Assembly (NCBI GenBank): GCA_964445815.1
Contig: CAYULW010000010.1
Coordinates: forward strand, 32,896-96,895
Source of the DNA: CAYULW01 sp964445815
GTDB lineage: Bacteria > Bacteroidota > Bacteroidia > Flavobacteriales_E > Vicingaceae
Direction: 5' to 3'
DNA length: 64,000 bases
Shown here one piece after another: positions 1 to 8,611 of this stretch. Both the position numbers and the translations under genes were made by a program. Under the pieces are notes generated by a model that saw nothing but the letters and a program-made list of their open reading frames with translations, had not been told where the DNA came from and made no database searches. How positions within the stretch are numbered: the first letter of the stretch is position 1; every line of letters starts with the position of its first letter.

Positions 1-2
1 AT

Positions 3-212
3 AAAGGTGGAACTAATTCCATGTATGATTTTGGGAACTCGACCTTAATTAATGATAGAGCAAGAGTTTATAAAGGAGGATCATGGAACGATAGAGCTTA
101 TTGGATGACTCCCGGAACCAGAAGATTCTTACAAGAAGATAAAGCCAAAAAAGATTTAGGATTCAGATGTGCAATGATCAGAGTAGGAAGCCCTACAGGT
201 CTTGTGTATTAA
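3..212 (+). CDS. gldJ: GldJ-like lipoprotein, C-terminal end (5' truncated)
   Basis: Only the last 69 residues are present; the frame is open to the left edge. The tail contains RVYKGGSWNDRAYW, then TRRF and GFRCAM, the closing motifs of the formylglycine-generating-enzyme (SUMF1) fold used by GldJ and GldK. GldJ is an outer-membrane lipoprotein needed for gliding motility and type IX secretion in Bacteroidota. The RDRAYW-type end and the murF gene directly downstream fit GldJ better than GldK, which normally sits in a gldKLMN operon. A strong terminator follows. The family is secure; the J-versus-K choice is an inference from the tail and the neighbour. Confidence 0.75.
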   Translation, partial: KGGTNSMYDFGNSTLINDRARVYKGGSWNDRAYWMTPGTRRFLQEDKAKKDLGFRCAMIRVGSPTGLVY

Positions 213-233
213 TAATCATGTGAAATAAAAAAC

Positions 234-267
234 AAAAAAAGTCCCAATTTAAGTTGGGACTTTTTTT
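234..267 (+). terminator. Rho-independent terminator after gldJ
   Basis: GTCCCAA (241-247) pairs with TTGGGAC (254-260) around a 6-nt loop, with an A-run before and seven Ts after. It separates the gldJ end from murF. Confidence 0.85.
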
Positions 268-279
268 ATACTTGCTTTT

Positions 280-1575
280 ATGAACTTAACAAGTATTAAT
301 GAGCTTTACTCCATCTATCTCAGGCATTCACATGTTGTAAAGGACACGAGAGAGATAAAAAAAGGCAGTTTATTTTTCGCATTAAAAGGTGCCAATTTTG
401 ACGCAAATAACTTTGCTGATGAAGCCATAGAAAATGGAGCAAGCTATGTCGTTATTGATAATGCAAATAAAAAAAAGGACGACCGCTATCTTTTGGTTAA
501 AGATAGCTTGGAATGCCTACAAAATTTAGCTAAACATCATCGAAATCAACTTAATATTCCGGTACTGGGAATAACCGGCAGTAATGGGAAAACCACCAAT
601 AAAGAACTTATCCACTCAGTAATCTCTCAAAAGTACCATGCATTAGCTACAGCTGGTAATTATAACAATCATATTGGTGTCCCATTAACCCTTTTGAGAA
701 TTAATATGGAACATGAATTTGCAATTATTGAAATGGGAGCAAATCACCAAAAGGAAATTGAATTTCTATGCAGTATTGCAAATCCTAATTTTGGTTTAAT
801 TACAAATATTGGGAAGGCTCATCTGGAAGGTTTCGGAGGGCTTGAAGGTGTTAAGAAAGGAAAATCTGAATTGTACCGACACATTGAAAGCAAGAAAGGA
901 AAACTATTCTTGAATCAGGACGATGAAACTTTAAAGAGTCTGATTCATTCTCCTGACCCAATTACTTATGGCGTACAAAACAAGTCTTATTGTGAAGGAA
1001 AAATTGATCGGGTTAGCCCTAATATCTTAGGTGTTTGGCACTGTAATGAGCATAAAGGAAAAATTAGATCCTCTTTATTTGGTGAATATAATTTTTACAA
1101 TATTCTAGCTGCTGTTTGTATTGCCAACTACTTTAAAGTTGATCCAGATCAAATCGATAAGGGCATTGAATCTTATCATGCTGAAAACAACAGATCTGAA
1201 ATCAAACATTATAGAGGAGCAAGCATTTATCTTGATGCATACAATGCCAACCCCTCTAGTATGGAAGCGTCATTGCGTCACTTTTCACATTTAGAAGGAC
1301 AAAACAAACTGGTGATTTTAGGAGACATGTATGAAATAGGCGAACAAACTGATAGTGAGCATGAAAGAGTTGTTGCGCTTTGTAAAGAGTTAAAAATTAA
1401 TTCTGCAGTGTTTATTGGTGAGCACTTTTATAAACAAAGAAACAATGTGGAACATTATCACTTTTTTAAATCAAGAGAAGAAGCCACGCACTGGTTAAAC
1501 CAGGAAAACATTGAGAATAAAACGATCCTAATAAAGGCCTCAAGAGGAATGGCATTGGAAAAATTAATCTCATAA
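280..1575 (+). CDS. murF: UDP-N-acetylmuramoyl-tripeptide--D-alanyl-D-alanine ligase
   Basis: MurF adds D-Ala-D-Ala to UDP-MurNAc-tripeptide in the cytoplasm, the last ligase step of peptidoglycan precursor synthesis. The 431-residue protein has the Mur ligase order: a short N-terminal UDP-binding domain (1-85, with LFFALKGANFDAN), a central ATPase domain with P-loop GITGSNGKTT (97-106), then NYNNHIGVPLTLL and EMGANHQKEIE, and a C-terminal domain with LDAYNANPSSM and ILGDMYEIGE. NYNNHIGVP and YNANPSSM are MurF hallmarks that separate it from MurC/D/E. Length is normal. The ATG follows the preceding terminator by about 12 nt, so its own promoter must lie upstream of or within that hairpin. Confidence 0.95.
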   Translation: MNLTSINELYSIYLRHSHVVKDTREIKKGSLFFALKGANFDANNFADEAIENGASYVVIDNANKKKDDRYLLVKDSLECLQNLAKHHRNQLNIPVLGITGSNGKTTNKELIHSVISQKYHALATAGNYNNHIGVPLTLLRINMEHEFAIIEMGANHQKEIEFLCSIANPNFGLITNIGKAHLEGFGGLEGVKKGKSELYRHIESKKGKLFLNQDDETLKSLIHSPDPITYGVQNKSYCEGKIDRVSPNILGVWHCNEHKGKIRSSLFGEYNFYNILAAVCIANYFKVDPDQIDKGIESYHAENNRSEIKHYRGASIYLDAYNANPSSMEASLRHFSHLEGQNKLVILGDMYEIGEQTDSEHERVVALCKELKINSAVFIGEHFYKQRNNVEHYHFFKSREEATHWLNQENIENKTILIKASRGMALEKLIS

Positions 1576-1604
1576 AAAAGGGGAAAGCTTCCACTCTCCC
1601 CCTT
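1574..1604 (-). terminator. Terminator between convergent murF and acyl-CoA dehydrogenase
   Basis: On the minus strand GGGGGA pairs imperfectly with TCCCC across a roughly 12-nt loop, followed by a T-run (the A-run at 1574-1579 on the plus strand). It most likely ends the acyl-CoA dehydrogenase transcript. Confidence 0.5.
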
Positions 1605-1626
1605 CATTCAAACTTTATGGTAGCAA

Positions 1627-2766
1627 TTATTTCAAAATTGCCCTTGAAATGACAATTTTCTGAACTTCGGTTGTTCCCTCGTAAATCTGAGTAATCTTAG
1701 CATCCCTCATTAATCGTTCGACGTGGTATTCTTTCACAAAACCATAACCTCCATGAACCTGAACAGCTTCAACAGTTGTTTCCATTGCTACTCTTGAAGC
1801 AAAGACTTTAGCCATCGCTGATTCTTTATCAAAGTTCTCTCCTGCGTCTTTTTTTGAAGCCGCTTTTAAGCATAATAATCTCGCAGCTTCTATTTCTGTT
1901 GCCATATCAGCCAGTTTAAATGCAATGGCCTGATGCTTATGGATTGGCTTTCCAAAAGCTTCTCTCTCTTTTGAATAAGCCAAAGCCAATTCATAAGCCC
2001 CTGATGCAATCCCCAAAGCCTGAGAGGCAATTCCTATTCTTCCTCCGGAAAGCACTTGCATAGCAAACTTAAACCCGAAACCATCTTCTCCTATCCTGTT
2101 TTCTTTAGGCACTTTTACATCAGTAAACATTAAGGTATGGGTATCAGAACCTCGTATACCCAACTTATTTTCTTTAGCACCGACTGTAAAGCCCTCCCAT
2201 TCTTTCTCAACTATAAATGCGTTTATTCCTCTATGTCCTTTTTCTACATCTGTCTGAGCAATAACGATATAATAAGAAGCAGTTCCTCCATTGGTAATCC
2301 AATTTTTGGTTCCATTCAACAAGTAATGATCTCCTTTATCGATAGCTGTTGTTCTTTGCATCGTAGCATCCGAACCTGCTTCGGGCTCAGAGAGGCAAAA
2401 TGCTCCTATCTTTTGGCCGGAAGCCAATGGCACCAAATACTTTTGCTTTTGTTCCTCGGTACCGTATTTCTCAACGCCCCAACACACTAAAGAGTTATTC
2501 ACTGACATACAAACCGATGCTGAAGCATCAATCTTAGATATCTCTTCCATAGCCAAAACATATGACACGGTATCCATTCCGCCGCCGCCATATTTAGGAT
2601 CGACCATCATGCCCATAAAACCGAGTTCACCTAACTGCTTAATTTCTTCAGCAGGAAATGTTTGAGTTTCATCTCTTTCAATAACTCCCGGCTTCAATAC
2701 ATTTTGAGCAAAGTCTCTTGCAGCATCTCTAACTGCCAATTGCTCTTCTGATAATTCTATATTCAT
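1627..2766 (-). CDS. Acyl-CoA dehydrogenase
   Basis: FAD-dependent alpha,beta-dehydrogenation of acyl-CoA esters in fatty acid or branched-chain amino acid breakdown. The 379-residue protein matches the family: N-terminal helical domain, middle beta domain with CLSEPEAGSDA and WITNGG, and a C-terminal helical domain with the acidic catalytic base in QIYEGTTEVQ (Glu at about 363), the position used by short-chain and butyryl-CoA enzymes. VHGGYGF is also present. Chain-length specificity cannot be read reliably; a short-chain type is likely from the base position. It is divergent from anmK, with a 55-bp gap. A consensus promoter lies just upstream and overlaps the first codons of anmK. Confidence 0.93.
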   Translation of the reverse strand: MNIELSEEQLAVRDAARDFAQNVLKPGVIERDETQTFPAEEIKQLGELGFMGMMVDPKYGGGGMDTVSYVLAMEEISKIDASASVCMSVNNSLVCWGVEKYGTEEQKQKYLVPLASGQKIGAFCLSEPEAGSDATMQRTTAIDKGDHYLLNGTKNWITNGGTASYYIVIAQTDVEKGHRGINAFIVEKEWEGFTVGAKENKLGIRGSDTHTLMFTDVKVPKENRIGEDGFGFKFAMQVLSGGRIGIASQALGIASGAYELALAYSKEREAFGKPIHKHQAIAFKLADMATEIEAARLLCLKAASKKDAGENFDKESAMAKVFASRVAMETTVEAVQVHGGYGFVKEYHVERLMRDAKITQIYEGTTEVQKIVISRAILK

Positions 2767-2803
2767 GATTTATGCTTTTCTTTATTGTGCTTTAAAGCGG
2801 ATG

Positions 2804-2833
2804 CAAAGTTAATAAGGGGAAATGAAGAAACAA
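2804..2833 (-). promoter_or_regulatory. Bacteroidota-type promoter of the acyl-CoA dehydrogenase
   Basis: On the minus strand, TTG (2833-2831) is followed after 19 nt by TAACTTTG (2811-2804), matching the TTG-N17-23-TAnnTTTG consensus. The -33 box lies inside the anmK coding start, so the two divergent genes share control DNA. Confidence 0.7.
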
Positions 2834-3877
2834 AAAAGCAAATACAAAGTTGTTGGTGTCATGTCTGGCACCTCATTAGATGGTCTAGACCTCTGTCTGG
2901 CAGAATATCAATTATCAGATAAGGGGTGGACTTTTGATGCAATTGATGCCCGCACTTATTCCTATTCCAATTCATGGCGAGATCAACTTAAGCAATCCAT
3001 GAATTTATCCTCGGAAAACTTAGCTCTATTGTCCAACCAATTTGCTGAATACATTGCAAAATCTATTCTTTCTTTTTGTGATTTAAAAACTGTTGACCTT
3101 ATCGCCAGCCATGGACATACTGTTTTTCATCAGCCAAAGAATAAACTAACTATACAAATCGGCAATGGGGCTATTGTTGCAGCCAAAACAGGATGTCCAT
3201 GCATTTCAGATTTCAGAAGTCTGGATGTTGCACTAAACGGACAAGGTGCTCCTTTAGTGCCGATGGGAGATTTACTGCTATTTTCTGAATACAAAGTGTG
3301 TATTAATTTGGGAGGCTTTGTGAATGTTTCCATTAAAAATGAAAATGCTATATCAGCTTATGACGTTTGTGCCATGAACATCGTTTTGAATGAATTGAGT
3401 GCACAACTTGGTAAAGACTTCGATGAGGATGGAAAACTTGCTCAAGATGGGAATATTGATGATGAATTATTAAAAAAATTAAATGCCTTAGATTACTTCA
3501 AACTTTCACCTCCAAAATCCTTGGGAAAAGAATGGGTAAATACATCTGTATCCCCAATTCTCAAAAATTCGGGATTAAAGGTCGAAGATCAAGTGGCTAC
3601 ATTTACCTTGCATGTTGCTCAAATGATTAATAAATGCCTTTTGAACTATCAGGAGGATAAAGTTTTAATGACAGGAGGAGGCGCTTTCAATAAACATCTT
3701 ATTTCACTTCTTAATCACCCACATATAATTATCCCTCAGAAACAGATCGTAGAGTATAAAGAAGCAATCATTTTTGGCTTACTTGGTATTTTAAGATGGA
3801 GAGAAGAAATAAACACTTTAAGTTCTGTTACAGGAGCATACAAAGACAGTTGTGGTGGACATGTGTTTCTCGCATAA
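2822..3877 (+). CDS. anmK: Anhydro-N-acetylmuramic acid kinase
   Basis: AnmK phosphorylates and opens 1,6-anhydro-MurNAc from cell-wall turnover to give MurNAc-6-phosphate, a peptidoglycan recycling step. The 351-residue protein begins with GVMSGTSLDGLDL (12-24), the family's ATP-binding signature, and contains SHGHTVFHQP, SDFRSLDVALNGQGAPLVP (the substrate and catalytic Asp region), NLGGFVNVS and MTGGGAFNKHLI. It is slightly shorter than the E. coli enzyme, as is usual in Bacteroidota. It stands alone, divergent from the acyl-CoA dehydrogenase. The start is the first ATG and leaves the FGGY/ASKHA-like first strand complete. Confidence 0.95.
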   Translation: MKKQKSKYKVVGVMSGTSLDGLDLCLAEYQLSDKGWTFDAIDARTYSYSNSWRDQLKQSMNLSSENLALLSNQFAEYIAKSILSFCDLKTVDLIASHGHTVFHQPKNKLTIQIGNGAIVAAKTGCPCISDFRSLDVALNGQGAPLVPMGDLLLFSEYKVCINLGGFVNVSIKNENAISAYDVCAMNIVLNELSAQLGKDFDEDGKLAQDGNIDDELLKKLNALDYFKLSPPKSLGKEWVNTSVSPILKNSGLKVEDQVATFTLHVAQMINKCLLNYQEDKVLMTGGGAFNKHLISLLNHPHIIIPQKQIVEYKEAIIFGLLGILRWREEINTLSSVTGAYKDSCGGHVFLA

Positions 3878-3917
3878 GATTAACATATTCGTCACAATAC
3901 CTTGCCATAGTTTTTAA

Positions 3918-3925
3918 TACTTTTG
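3918..3925 (+). promoter_or_regulatory. -7 box upstream of the amino acid dehydrogenase
   Basis: TACTTTTG matches TAnnTTTG exactly; no TTG lies at the usual 17-23 nt spacing. Transcription should begin near 3930, which excludes the upstream in-frame TTG at 3923 as the gene's start codon. Confidence 0.6.
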
Positions 3926-3940
3926 CCCCAAATAAAATCC

Positions 3941-5167
3941 ATGGAGGAATTACTTAAAAAGTACGAAAACAAACAACCCGAAATTGTTTTCGAATGGAAA
4001 GACTCTGAGACAGAAGCTGAAGGATGGGTAGTCATCAACTCTTTAAGGGGAGGAGCTGCAGGAGGTGGAACCAGAATGAGAGAAGGTTTGGATAAACACG
4101 AAGTCACTTCTCTTGCCAAAACCATGGAAGTTAAATTTACTGTTTCTGGACCTCCAATTGGTGGTGCCAAATCAGGCATTAACTTTAACCCGAAAGATCC
4201 CAGAAAAAAAGGAGTTCTGGAAAGGTGGTATAAAGCCGTTGCCCCACTCTTAAAGTCCTATTACGGTACCGGTGGCGATTTGAATGTTGATGAAATACAT
4301 GAGGTCATTCCAATTACTGAAAACTCGGGGGTATGGCATCCTCAAGAAGGGGTTTTTAACGGACACTTTAAGCCAACTGAAGCAGAAAAAATTAATCGAA
4401 TTGGTCAATTAAGACATGGCGTTTTAAAGGTCATTGAAGATCAAAATTTTAGTCCTGACCCTCGAAGAAAATATGTGGTTGCAGATATGATTACCGGTTA
4501 TGGTGTTGCAGAATCTGTAAGACACTTTTATGCTATCTACGGGGGTGATTTAAAAGGAAAACGAGTAATCGTTCAAGGATGGGGCAATGTAGGTTCTGCA
4601 GGAGCCTATTATTTAGCTCAAAGTGGAGCAAAAATTGTCGGCATCATAGATAAAGAAGGAGGATTAATTCAAGAAGAAGGGTTTTCCTTTGAAGAGATCA
4701 AAGATTTATTCTTAAATAAGCAAGGTAATAGTTTGGCGCATGATAAGTTACTAAGCTTTGAAGAAGTCAACCAACGTATCTGGGATGTAAAAGCTGAAAT
4801 TTTTATTCCTTGTGCTGCATCAAGGCTGATATCGAAAGATCAGGTTGACCGCATGATTCAATCCGGTATGGAAGTAATTGCAGCAGGAGCAAATGTTCCC
4901 TTTGCCGATCCCGAGATCTTTTTTGGGCCAATTGCCGATTACACAGATAAGAAAATTGCCGTGATTCCCGACTTTATTTCAAATTGTGGTATGGCAAGAG
5001 TATTTGCATATCTCATGACAGATACTGTATCCATGTCTGACCAAGATATATTTGATGACACTTCCCAAACCATAAAAAAAGCGATACAAGAAGTTCACAT
5101 TAAAAGTTCTTCAAAAGTGGGAATAGCTAAAGCAGCATTTTCAATTGCCTTAAATAAACTGATTTAA
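3941..5167 (+). CDS. Glu/Leu/Phe/Val dehydrogenase family protein
   Basis: NAD(P)-dependent oxidative deamination of an amino acid. The 408-residue protein has the family's N-terminal substrate domain with GGGTRMREG and PPIGGAKSGI (the lysine-bearing loop), GTGGDLNVDE, and a C-terminal Rossmann domain with VQGWGNVGSAG. The FNPKDP and GTGGDLNVDE forms differ from classic glutamate dehydrogenases, so a leucine/valine-type substrate is possible; I leave it open. The reading frame can be extended to a TTG at 3923, but that codon lies inside the -7 box, so ATG 3941 is preferred. nhaD follows after 13 nt and may be cotranscribed. Confidence 0.88.
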   Translation: MEELLKKYENKQPEIVFEWKDSETEAEGWVVINSLRGGAAGGGTRMREGLDKHEVTSLAKTMEVKFTVSGPPIGGAKSGINFNPKDPRKKGVLERWYKAVAPLLKSYYGTGGDLNVDEIHEVIPITENSGVWHPQEGVFNGHFKPTEAEKINRIGQLRHGVLKVIEDQNFSPDPRRKYVVADMITGYGVAESVRHFYAIYGGDLKGKRVIVQGWGNVGSAGAYYLAQSGAKIVGIIDKEGGLIQEEGFSFEEIKDLFLNKQGNSLAHDKLLSFEEVNQRIWDVKAEIFIPCAASRLISKDQVDRMIQSGMEVIAAGANVPFADPEIFFGPIADYTDKKIAVIPDFISNCGMARVFAYLMTDTVSMSDQDIFDDTSQTIKKAIQEVHIKSSSKVGIAKAAFSIALNKLI

Positions 5168-5180
5168 AATTTAGAGAAGG

Positions 5181-6605
5181 ATGTACACTTTAATGATTGC
5201 CATATTTGTAATCGGCTATATTATGATAGCCTTTGAACATCCTTTGAGAATAGACAAAGCTGCTCCGGCACTTTTAATTGCTGTCTTAGGCTGGACTGCT
5301 TATGTATTTGGGATGGAAGAAATTCTAAACAACAGCAGTACTTTTTTAAAGTATGTTGATGAAACCTACGGCTTAAAAGAAAACTTTGATCTTGCGGCAG
5401 TTATCGCAGAACATGGAAACCATTTCATTGTTCATGAGTTGGCTCATCATCTGACCCACCATTCGGAAATCATTTTCTTCTTGCTTGGAGCCATGACCAT
5501 TGTTGAACTTATTGATGCTCATGAAGGCTTTTCGGTCATAACCGACCGGATCAAGACAAAGAACAAAGTCAAATTACTTTGGATCATTTGTATGCTTACT
5601 TTTTTCTTTTCTGCAGCTTTAGATAACCTCACAACTTCTATTGTTATGGTTTCATTGCTTAGAAAGCTAATTGCTGATAAAAAAGAACGGTGGTTTTTTG
5701 CCGGTCTGGTTATTATTGCAGCCAATGCCGGAGGTGCTTGGTCACCCATTGGTGACGTGACCACAACCATGTTATGGATCGGTAATCAAATTACGGCTGC
5801 AAACATCATTACAGAGCTTATAGTTCCAAGTTTAATTTGTATCCTTATTCCTCTTATTTACATGACATTTACTCAAAAAGGTGAAGTAGAAAGGCCCGAA
5901 GTAATTAAAGAGGAAGAGCATTTGAGAAATCAAACCACTCCCTTTGAAAGAAATCTGATTTTCTTTCTTGGCTTAGCCTTATTGCTTTTTGTTCCGGTAT
6001 TTAAAACGATGACACACTTACCTCCATACATGGGAATGTTATTTGGCTTAGGCGTGATGTGGGTAGTGACTGAAATCATTCATCGATCCAAAAACCATGA
6101 ATTAAAATCAGAGCTTTCCGTAATTGGTGTGCTAAGAAAAATCGATATTGTAAGTGTCTTGTTTTTCTTAGGTATTTTAATCGCCATTTCATCTTTACAG
6201 TCAGCAGGACACCTAACCCAACTTTCGAAAATTTTAAGAGAAGGCATTGGGGACATTTATGCTGTCAACATCGTTATTGGTCTTCTCTCGGCTATTGTTG
6301 ATAATGTGCCTTTAGTAGCTGCCTCAATGGGGATGTACCCAACCGTTTCACCTGAAATGCTTGCGGCCTTCAATGCCGCAGACATGGATTATTATCAACA
6401 CTTCGTGCAAGATGGTAACTTCTGGGAATTCTTGGCCTATTGTGCCGGAACCGGAGGCAGTGCTTTAATTATTGGTTCAGCAGCAGGTGTTGCTGTAATG
6501 GGCATGGAGCGCATTGATTTTATTTGGTATCTCAAAAAAATGAGTCTATATGCCATCTTAGGTTATTTTGCCGGAGCAGCCTATTACATAATGGTGGTCG
6601 CCTAA
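5181..6605 (+). CDS. nhaD: Na+/H+ antiporter, NhaD type
   Basis: Inner-membrane exchanger that exports Na+ (or Li+) for H+, typical of marine and alkali-tolerant bacteria. The 474-residue protein is strongly hydrophobic with about 11-13 membrane segments and belongs to the ion transporter (ArsB/NhaD) superfamily. Hallmarks are FFLLGAMTIVELIDAHEGF, SAALDNLTTSIVM, NAGGAWSPIGDVTTTMLWIG and the second-half repeat VDNVPLVAASMGMY, in which paired Asp-Asn residues are the likely transport site. It lies 13 nt after the dehydrogenase gene. About 110 nt separate it from exbB. Confidence 0.92.
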   Translation: MYTLMIAIFVIGYIMIAFEHPLRIDKAAPALLIAVLGWTAYVFGMEEILNNSSTFLKYVDETYGLKENFDLAAVIAEHGNHFIVHELAHHLTHHSEIIFFLLGAMTIVELIDAHEGFSVITDRIKTKNKVKLLWIICMLTFFFSAALDNLTTSIVMVSLLRKLIADKKERWFFAGLVIIAANAGGAWSPIGDVTTTMLWIGNQITAANIITELIVPSLICILIPLIYMTFTQKGEVERPEVIKEEEHLRNQTTPFERNLIFFLGLALLLFVPVFKTMTHLPPYMGMLFGLGVMWVVTEIIHRSKNHELKSELSVIGVLRKIDIVSVLFFLGILIAISSLQSAGHLTQLSKILREGIGDIYAVNIVIGLLSAIVDNVPLVAASMGMYPTVSPEMLAAFNAADMDYYQHFVQDGNFWEFLAYCAGTGGSALIIGSAAGVAVMGMERIDFIWYLKKMSLYAILGYFAGAAYYIMVVA

Positions 6606-6717
6606 GGATTAGGGCAATATAACTAACATTTTCCTGTTTACAAGTTAGCTGTTATTCAGCATGGCGGTTTCGCTTATCCGATAATTTAGTAGAGAATTAG
6701 AATGTCTTAATAAAACT

Positions 6718-7428
6718 ATGTTATACGCTCAAATCAATTTAGCTAATCAGTCATCAGATTCTCTTGCGACAAGTGCTGATGTTCCAACAGAAGAAACGCT
6801 TTCGATACTGGAATTAATTACCTCAGGAGGTTTTGGTGGAATGTTAGTCATGCTTACCCTCTTTGTATTGTCGATCATAGCCATTTACATCTTTATTGAA
6901 CGCTACTTGACCATCAAAAAAGCAGCAAAAGAAGATCAAAACTTCATGAATGAAATCAAAGATTTTATCCATGATGGAAAATTAGAAGCGGCCCGTTCAC
7001 TTTGTGCCAATACAAGCTCTCCGATTGCCAGAATGATAGAAAAAGGAGTCAACCGAATAGGTAAACCTTTAGGGGATATCGCTGCTGCTGTTGAAAACAC
7101 AGGAAAACTAGAACTTTTTAAACTGGAAAAAAACCTGGCTACGCTCGCCACAATTTCGGGCGCGGCGCCTATGATTGGTTTCTTAGGTACAGTAATCGGT
7201 ATGATTTTAGCTTTTCATGAAATGGCATCAGCCGGAGGAAACATAGATGTGGAAATGTTAGCAGAAGGGATTTATACAGCAATGGTAACCACAGTAGCGG
7301 GTTTAGTTGTTGGTATTGTTGCTTACATCGGATATAACTTACTCGTTGCAAAAGTGGAGAAGGTCGTCTTTAAGATGGAAGCCAGAACAACTGAATTTAT
7401 GGACATTCTTAATGAACCTGTAAAATAA
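6718..7428 (+). CDS. exbB: MotA/TolQ/ExbB proton channel family protein
   Basis: ExbB-type subunit of the inner-membrane motor that uses proton flow to energise TonB or TolA across the periplasm. The 236-residue protein has an extended periplasmic N-terminus, a first membrane segment (about 37-60, GGMLVMLTLFVLSIIAIYIF) followed by ERYLTIK, a cytoplasmic loop, and two further membrane segments with GAAPMIGFLGTVIGMI and EGIYTAMVTTVAGLVVGIVA. These are the proton-channel signatures of the family. The next gene, exbD, starts on the last base of its stop codon, so the two are translationally coupled. Confidence 0.93.
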   Translation: MLYAQINLANQSSDSLATSADVPTEETLSILELITSGGFGGMLVMLTLFVLSIIAIYIFIERYLTIKKAAKEDQNFMNEIKDFIHDGKLEAARSLCANTSSPIARMIEKGVNRIGKPLGDIAAAVENTGKLELFKLEKNLATLATISGAAPMIGFLGTVIGMILAFHEMASAGGNIDVEMLAEGIYTAMVTTVAGLVVGIVAYIGYNLLVAKVEKVVFKMEARTTEFMDILNEPVK

Positions 7429-7820
7429 TGGGAATACGATCTAGAAATAAAGTCAGTCCTAATTTCAATATGTCGTCAATGACAGACATTGTATTTTTAC
7501 TGTTGATTTTCTTCATGTTGACTTCTACCCTAGTCAGTCCTAATGCCCTTAAGCTGTTGCTTCCAAGTAGTTCGAGTAAAACTCTGGCACCCCAAACGGT
7601 TTCTGTTTCCATTACCAAAGAATTAGATTATTACATTGACAATCAAAAAATAGAATTTGCTTTCATGGAGCCAATGTTGATCAAGCAAATGGCAGGTAAT
7701 CCGGAAAATTCAATCATTCTACACGTCGACAAATCTATTCCGGTTGAAGAAGCAGTCAAAGTCATGGATATTGCCAGCAGAAATAAATTCAAAATGGTGC
7801 TGGCCACAAAGCCTCAATAA
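7428..7820 (+). CDS. exbD: Biopolymer transport protein ExbD
   Basis: ExbD-type partner of the ExbB motor. The 130-residue protein has a short cytoplasmic N-terminus (RSRNKVSPNFNMSS), one membrane helix (about 20-36) carrying the essential aspartate in MTDIVFLLLIFFMLTS, and a periplasmic domain. The Asp is the protonatable residue of the channel. It overlaps exbB by one base upstream and tonB by one base downstream (both ATG starts share the stop codon's last A), so the three genes form a tight operon. Confidence 0.93.
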   Translation: MGIRSRNKVSPNFNMSSMTDIVFLLLIFFMLTSTLVSPNALKLLLPSSSSKTLAPQTVSVSITKELDYYIDNQKIEFAFMEPMLIKQMAGNPENSIILHVDKSIPVEEAVKVMDIASRNKFKMVLATKPQ

Positions 7821-8611
7821 TGACATCTCAAGAGGAAAATAACAATAAAAAGAAGGGGCTTATTGTCACCATATTGATTCATCTTGGATTGTTATTTCTC
7901 TTTGCTTTTTTTGGCTTAACTTATATGATACCTCCCCCTGAAGAAGAGGGCATTACCATTAATTTTGGTACAAGTGATGTTGGAATGAATAACATACAGA
8001 ACGAAACGCCAAGTACCGAATCTGAGAATATGCCAACTGAAACAGAAGTTTCCGAACCTGTTCCTACTGAAACTGTTCAAGAAGACATTATTACTCAAGA
8101 TGTGGAAGAAGCAGCTTCTATAGACAAAAAAAAGGAAGAGCCTAAAGAAGTAGAAAAACCAGTTGAGAAAAAAGAAGAGCCAAAACCGGATCAAAATTTA
8201 AGTGATGCCATTAATAAATGGAAAACGAAAAACACTGAACAAGGTGGTGGTGACGGCAATAAAGGAGAAGTCGGTGATCAGGGAGATATAAATGGAGATA
8301 AAGACAGTCGAAATTATGAAGGTGGTGGAAGTGGTAATGGCATTAGCTTTCAATTGAATGGTAGGTCAATGGTAAAACGTCCGGTCATTAAAGACAACTC
8401 TCAGGAAACCGGAAAAGTTATTGTTGACATTATTGTTGATCGATATGGGAAGGTATTGAGAGCCACTCCAGGAGCAAGGGGAAGTACCACTACTGATGCC
8501 ATTTTGTATAAAAAAGCAAAGGATGCCGCTATGCAAACAAAGTTCAACGCCAATCCTGATGCACCTGAAGAACAGATCGGACAAATGACTTTTATCTTCA
8601 TTTTGAATTGA
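7820..8611 (+). CDS. tonB: TonB-like energy transducer
   Basis: Periplasm-spanning protein that couples ExbB/ExbD to outer-membrane transport. The 263-residue protein has a single N-terminal membrane helix (about 14-34), a long charged Pro/Glu/Lys-rich spacer (about 60-150: repeated PTET, KKEEPKEVEKPVEKKEEPKP), a Gly-rich link, and a C-terminal TonB-fold domain with VIVDIIVDRYGKVLRATPG and FIFILN. It starts on the last base of the exbD stop. The substrate receptor is not encoded nearby, so it may serve TonB or Tol-like roles generally. Confidence 0.88.
   Translation: MTSQEENNNKKKGLIVTILIHLGLLFLFAFFGLTYMIPPPEEEGITINFGTSDVGMNNIQNETPSTESENMPTETEVSEPVPTETVQEDIITQDVEEAASIDKKKEEPKEVEKPVEKKEEPKPDQNLSDAINKWKTKNTEQGGGDGNKGEVGDQGDINGDKDSRNYEGGGSGNGISFQLNGRSMVKRPVIKDNSQETGKVIVDIIVDRYGKVLRATPGARGSTTTDAILYKKAKDAAMQTKFNANPDAPEEQIGQMTFIFILN

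Noticed and set aside
6620..6660. CTAAC...GTTAG inverted repeat between nhaD and exbB.
   Set aside because: Only 5 bp in the arms and no T-run; too weak for a terminator or operator call.
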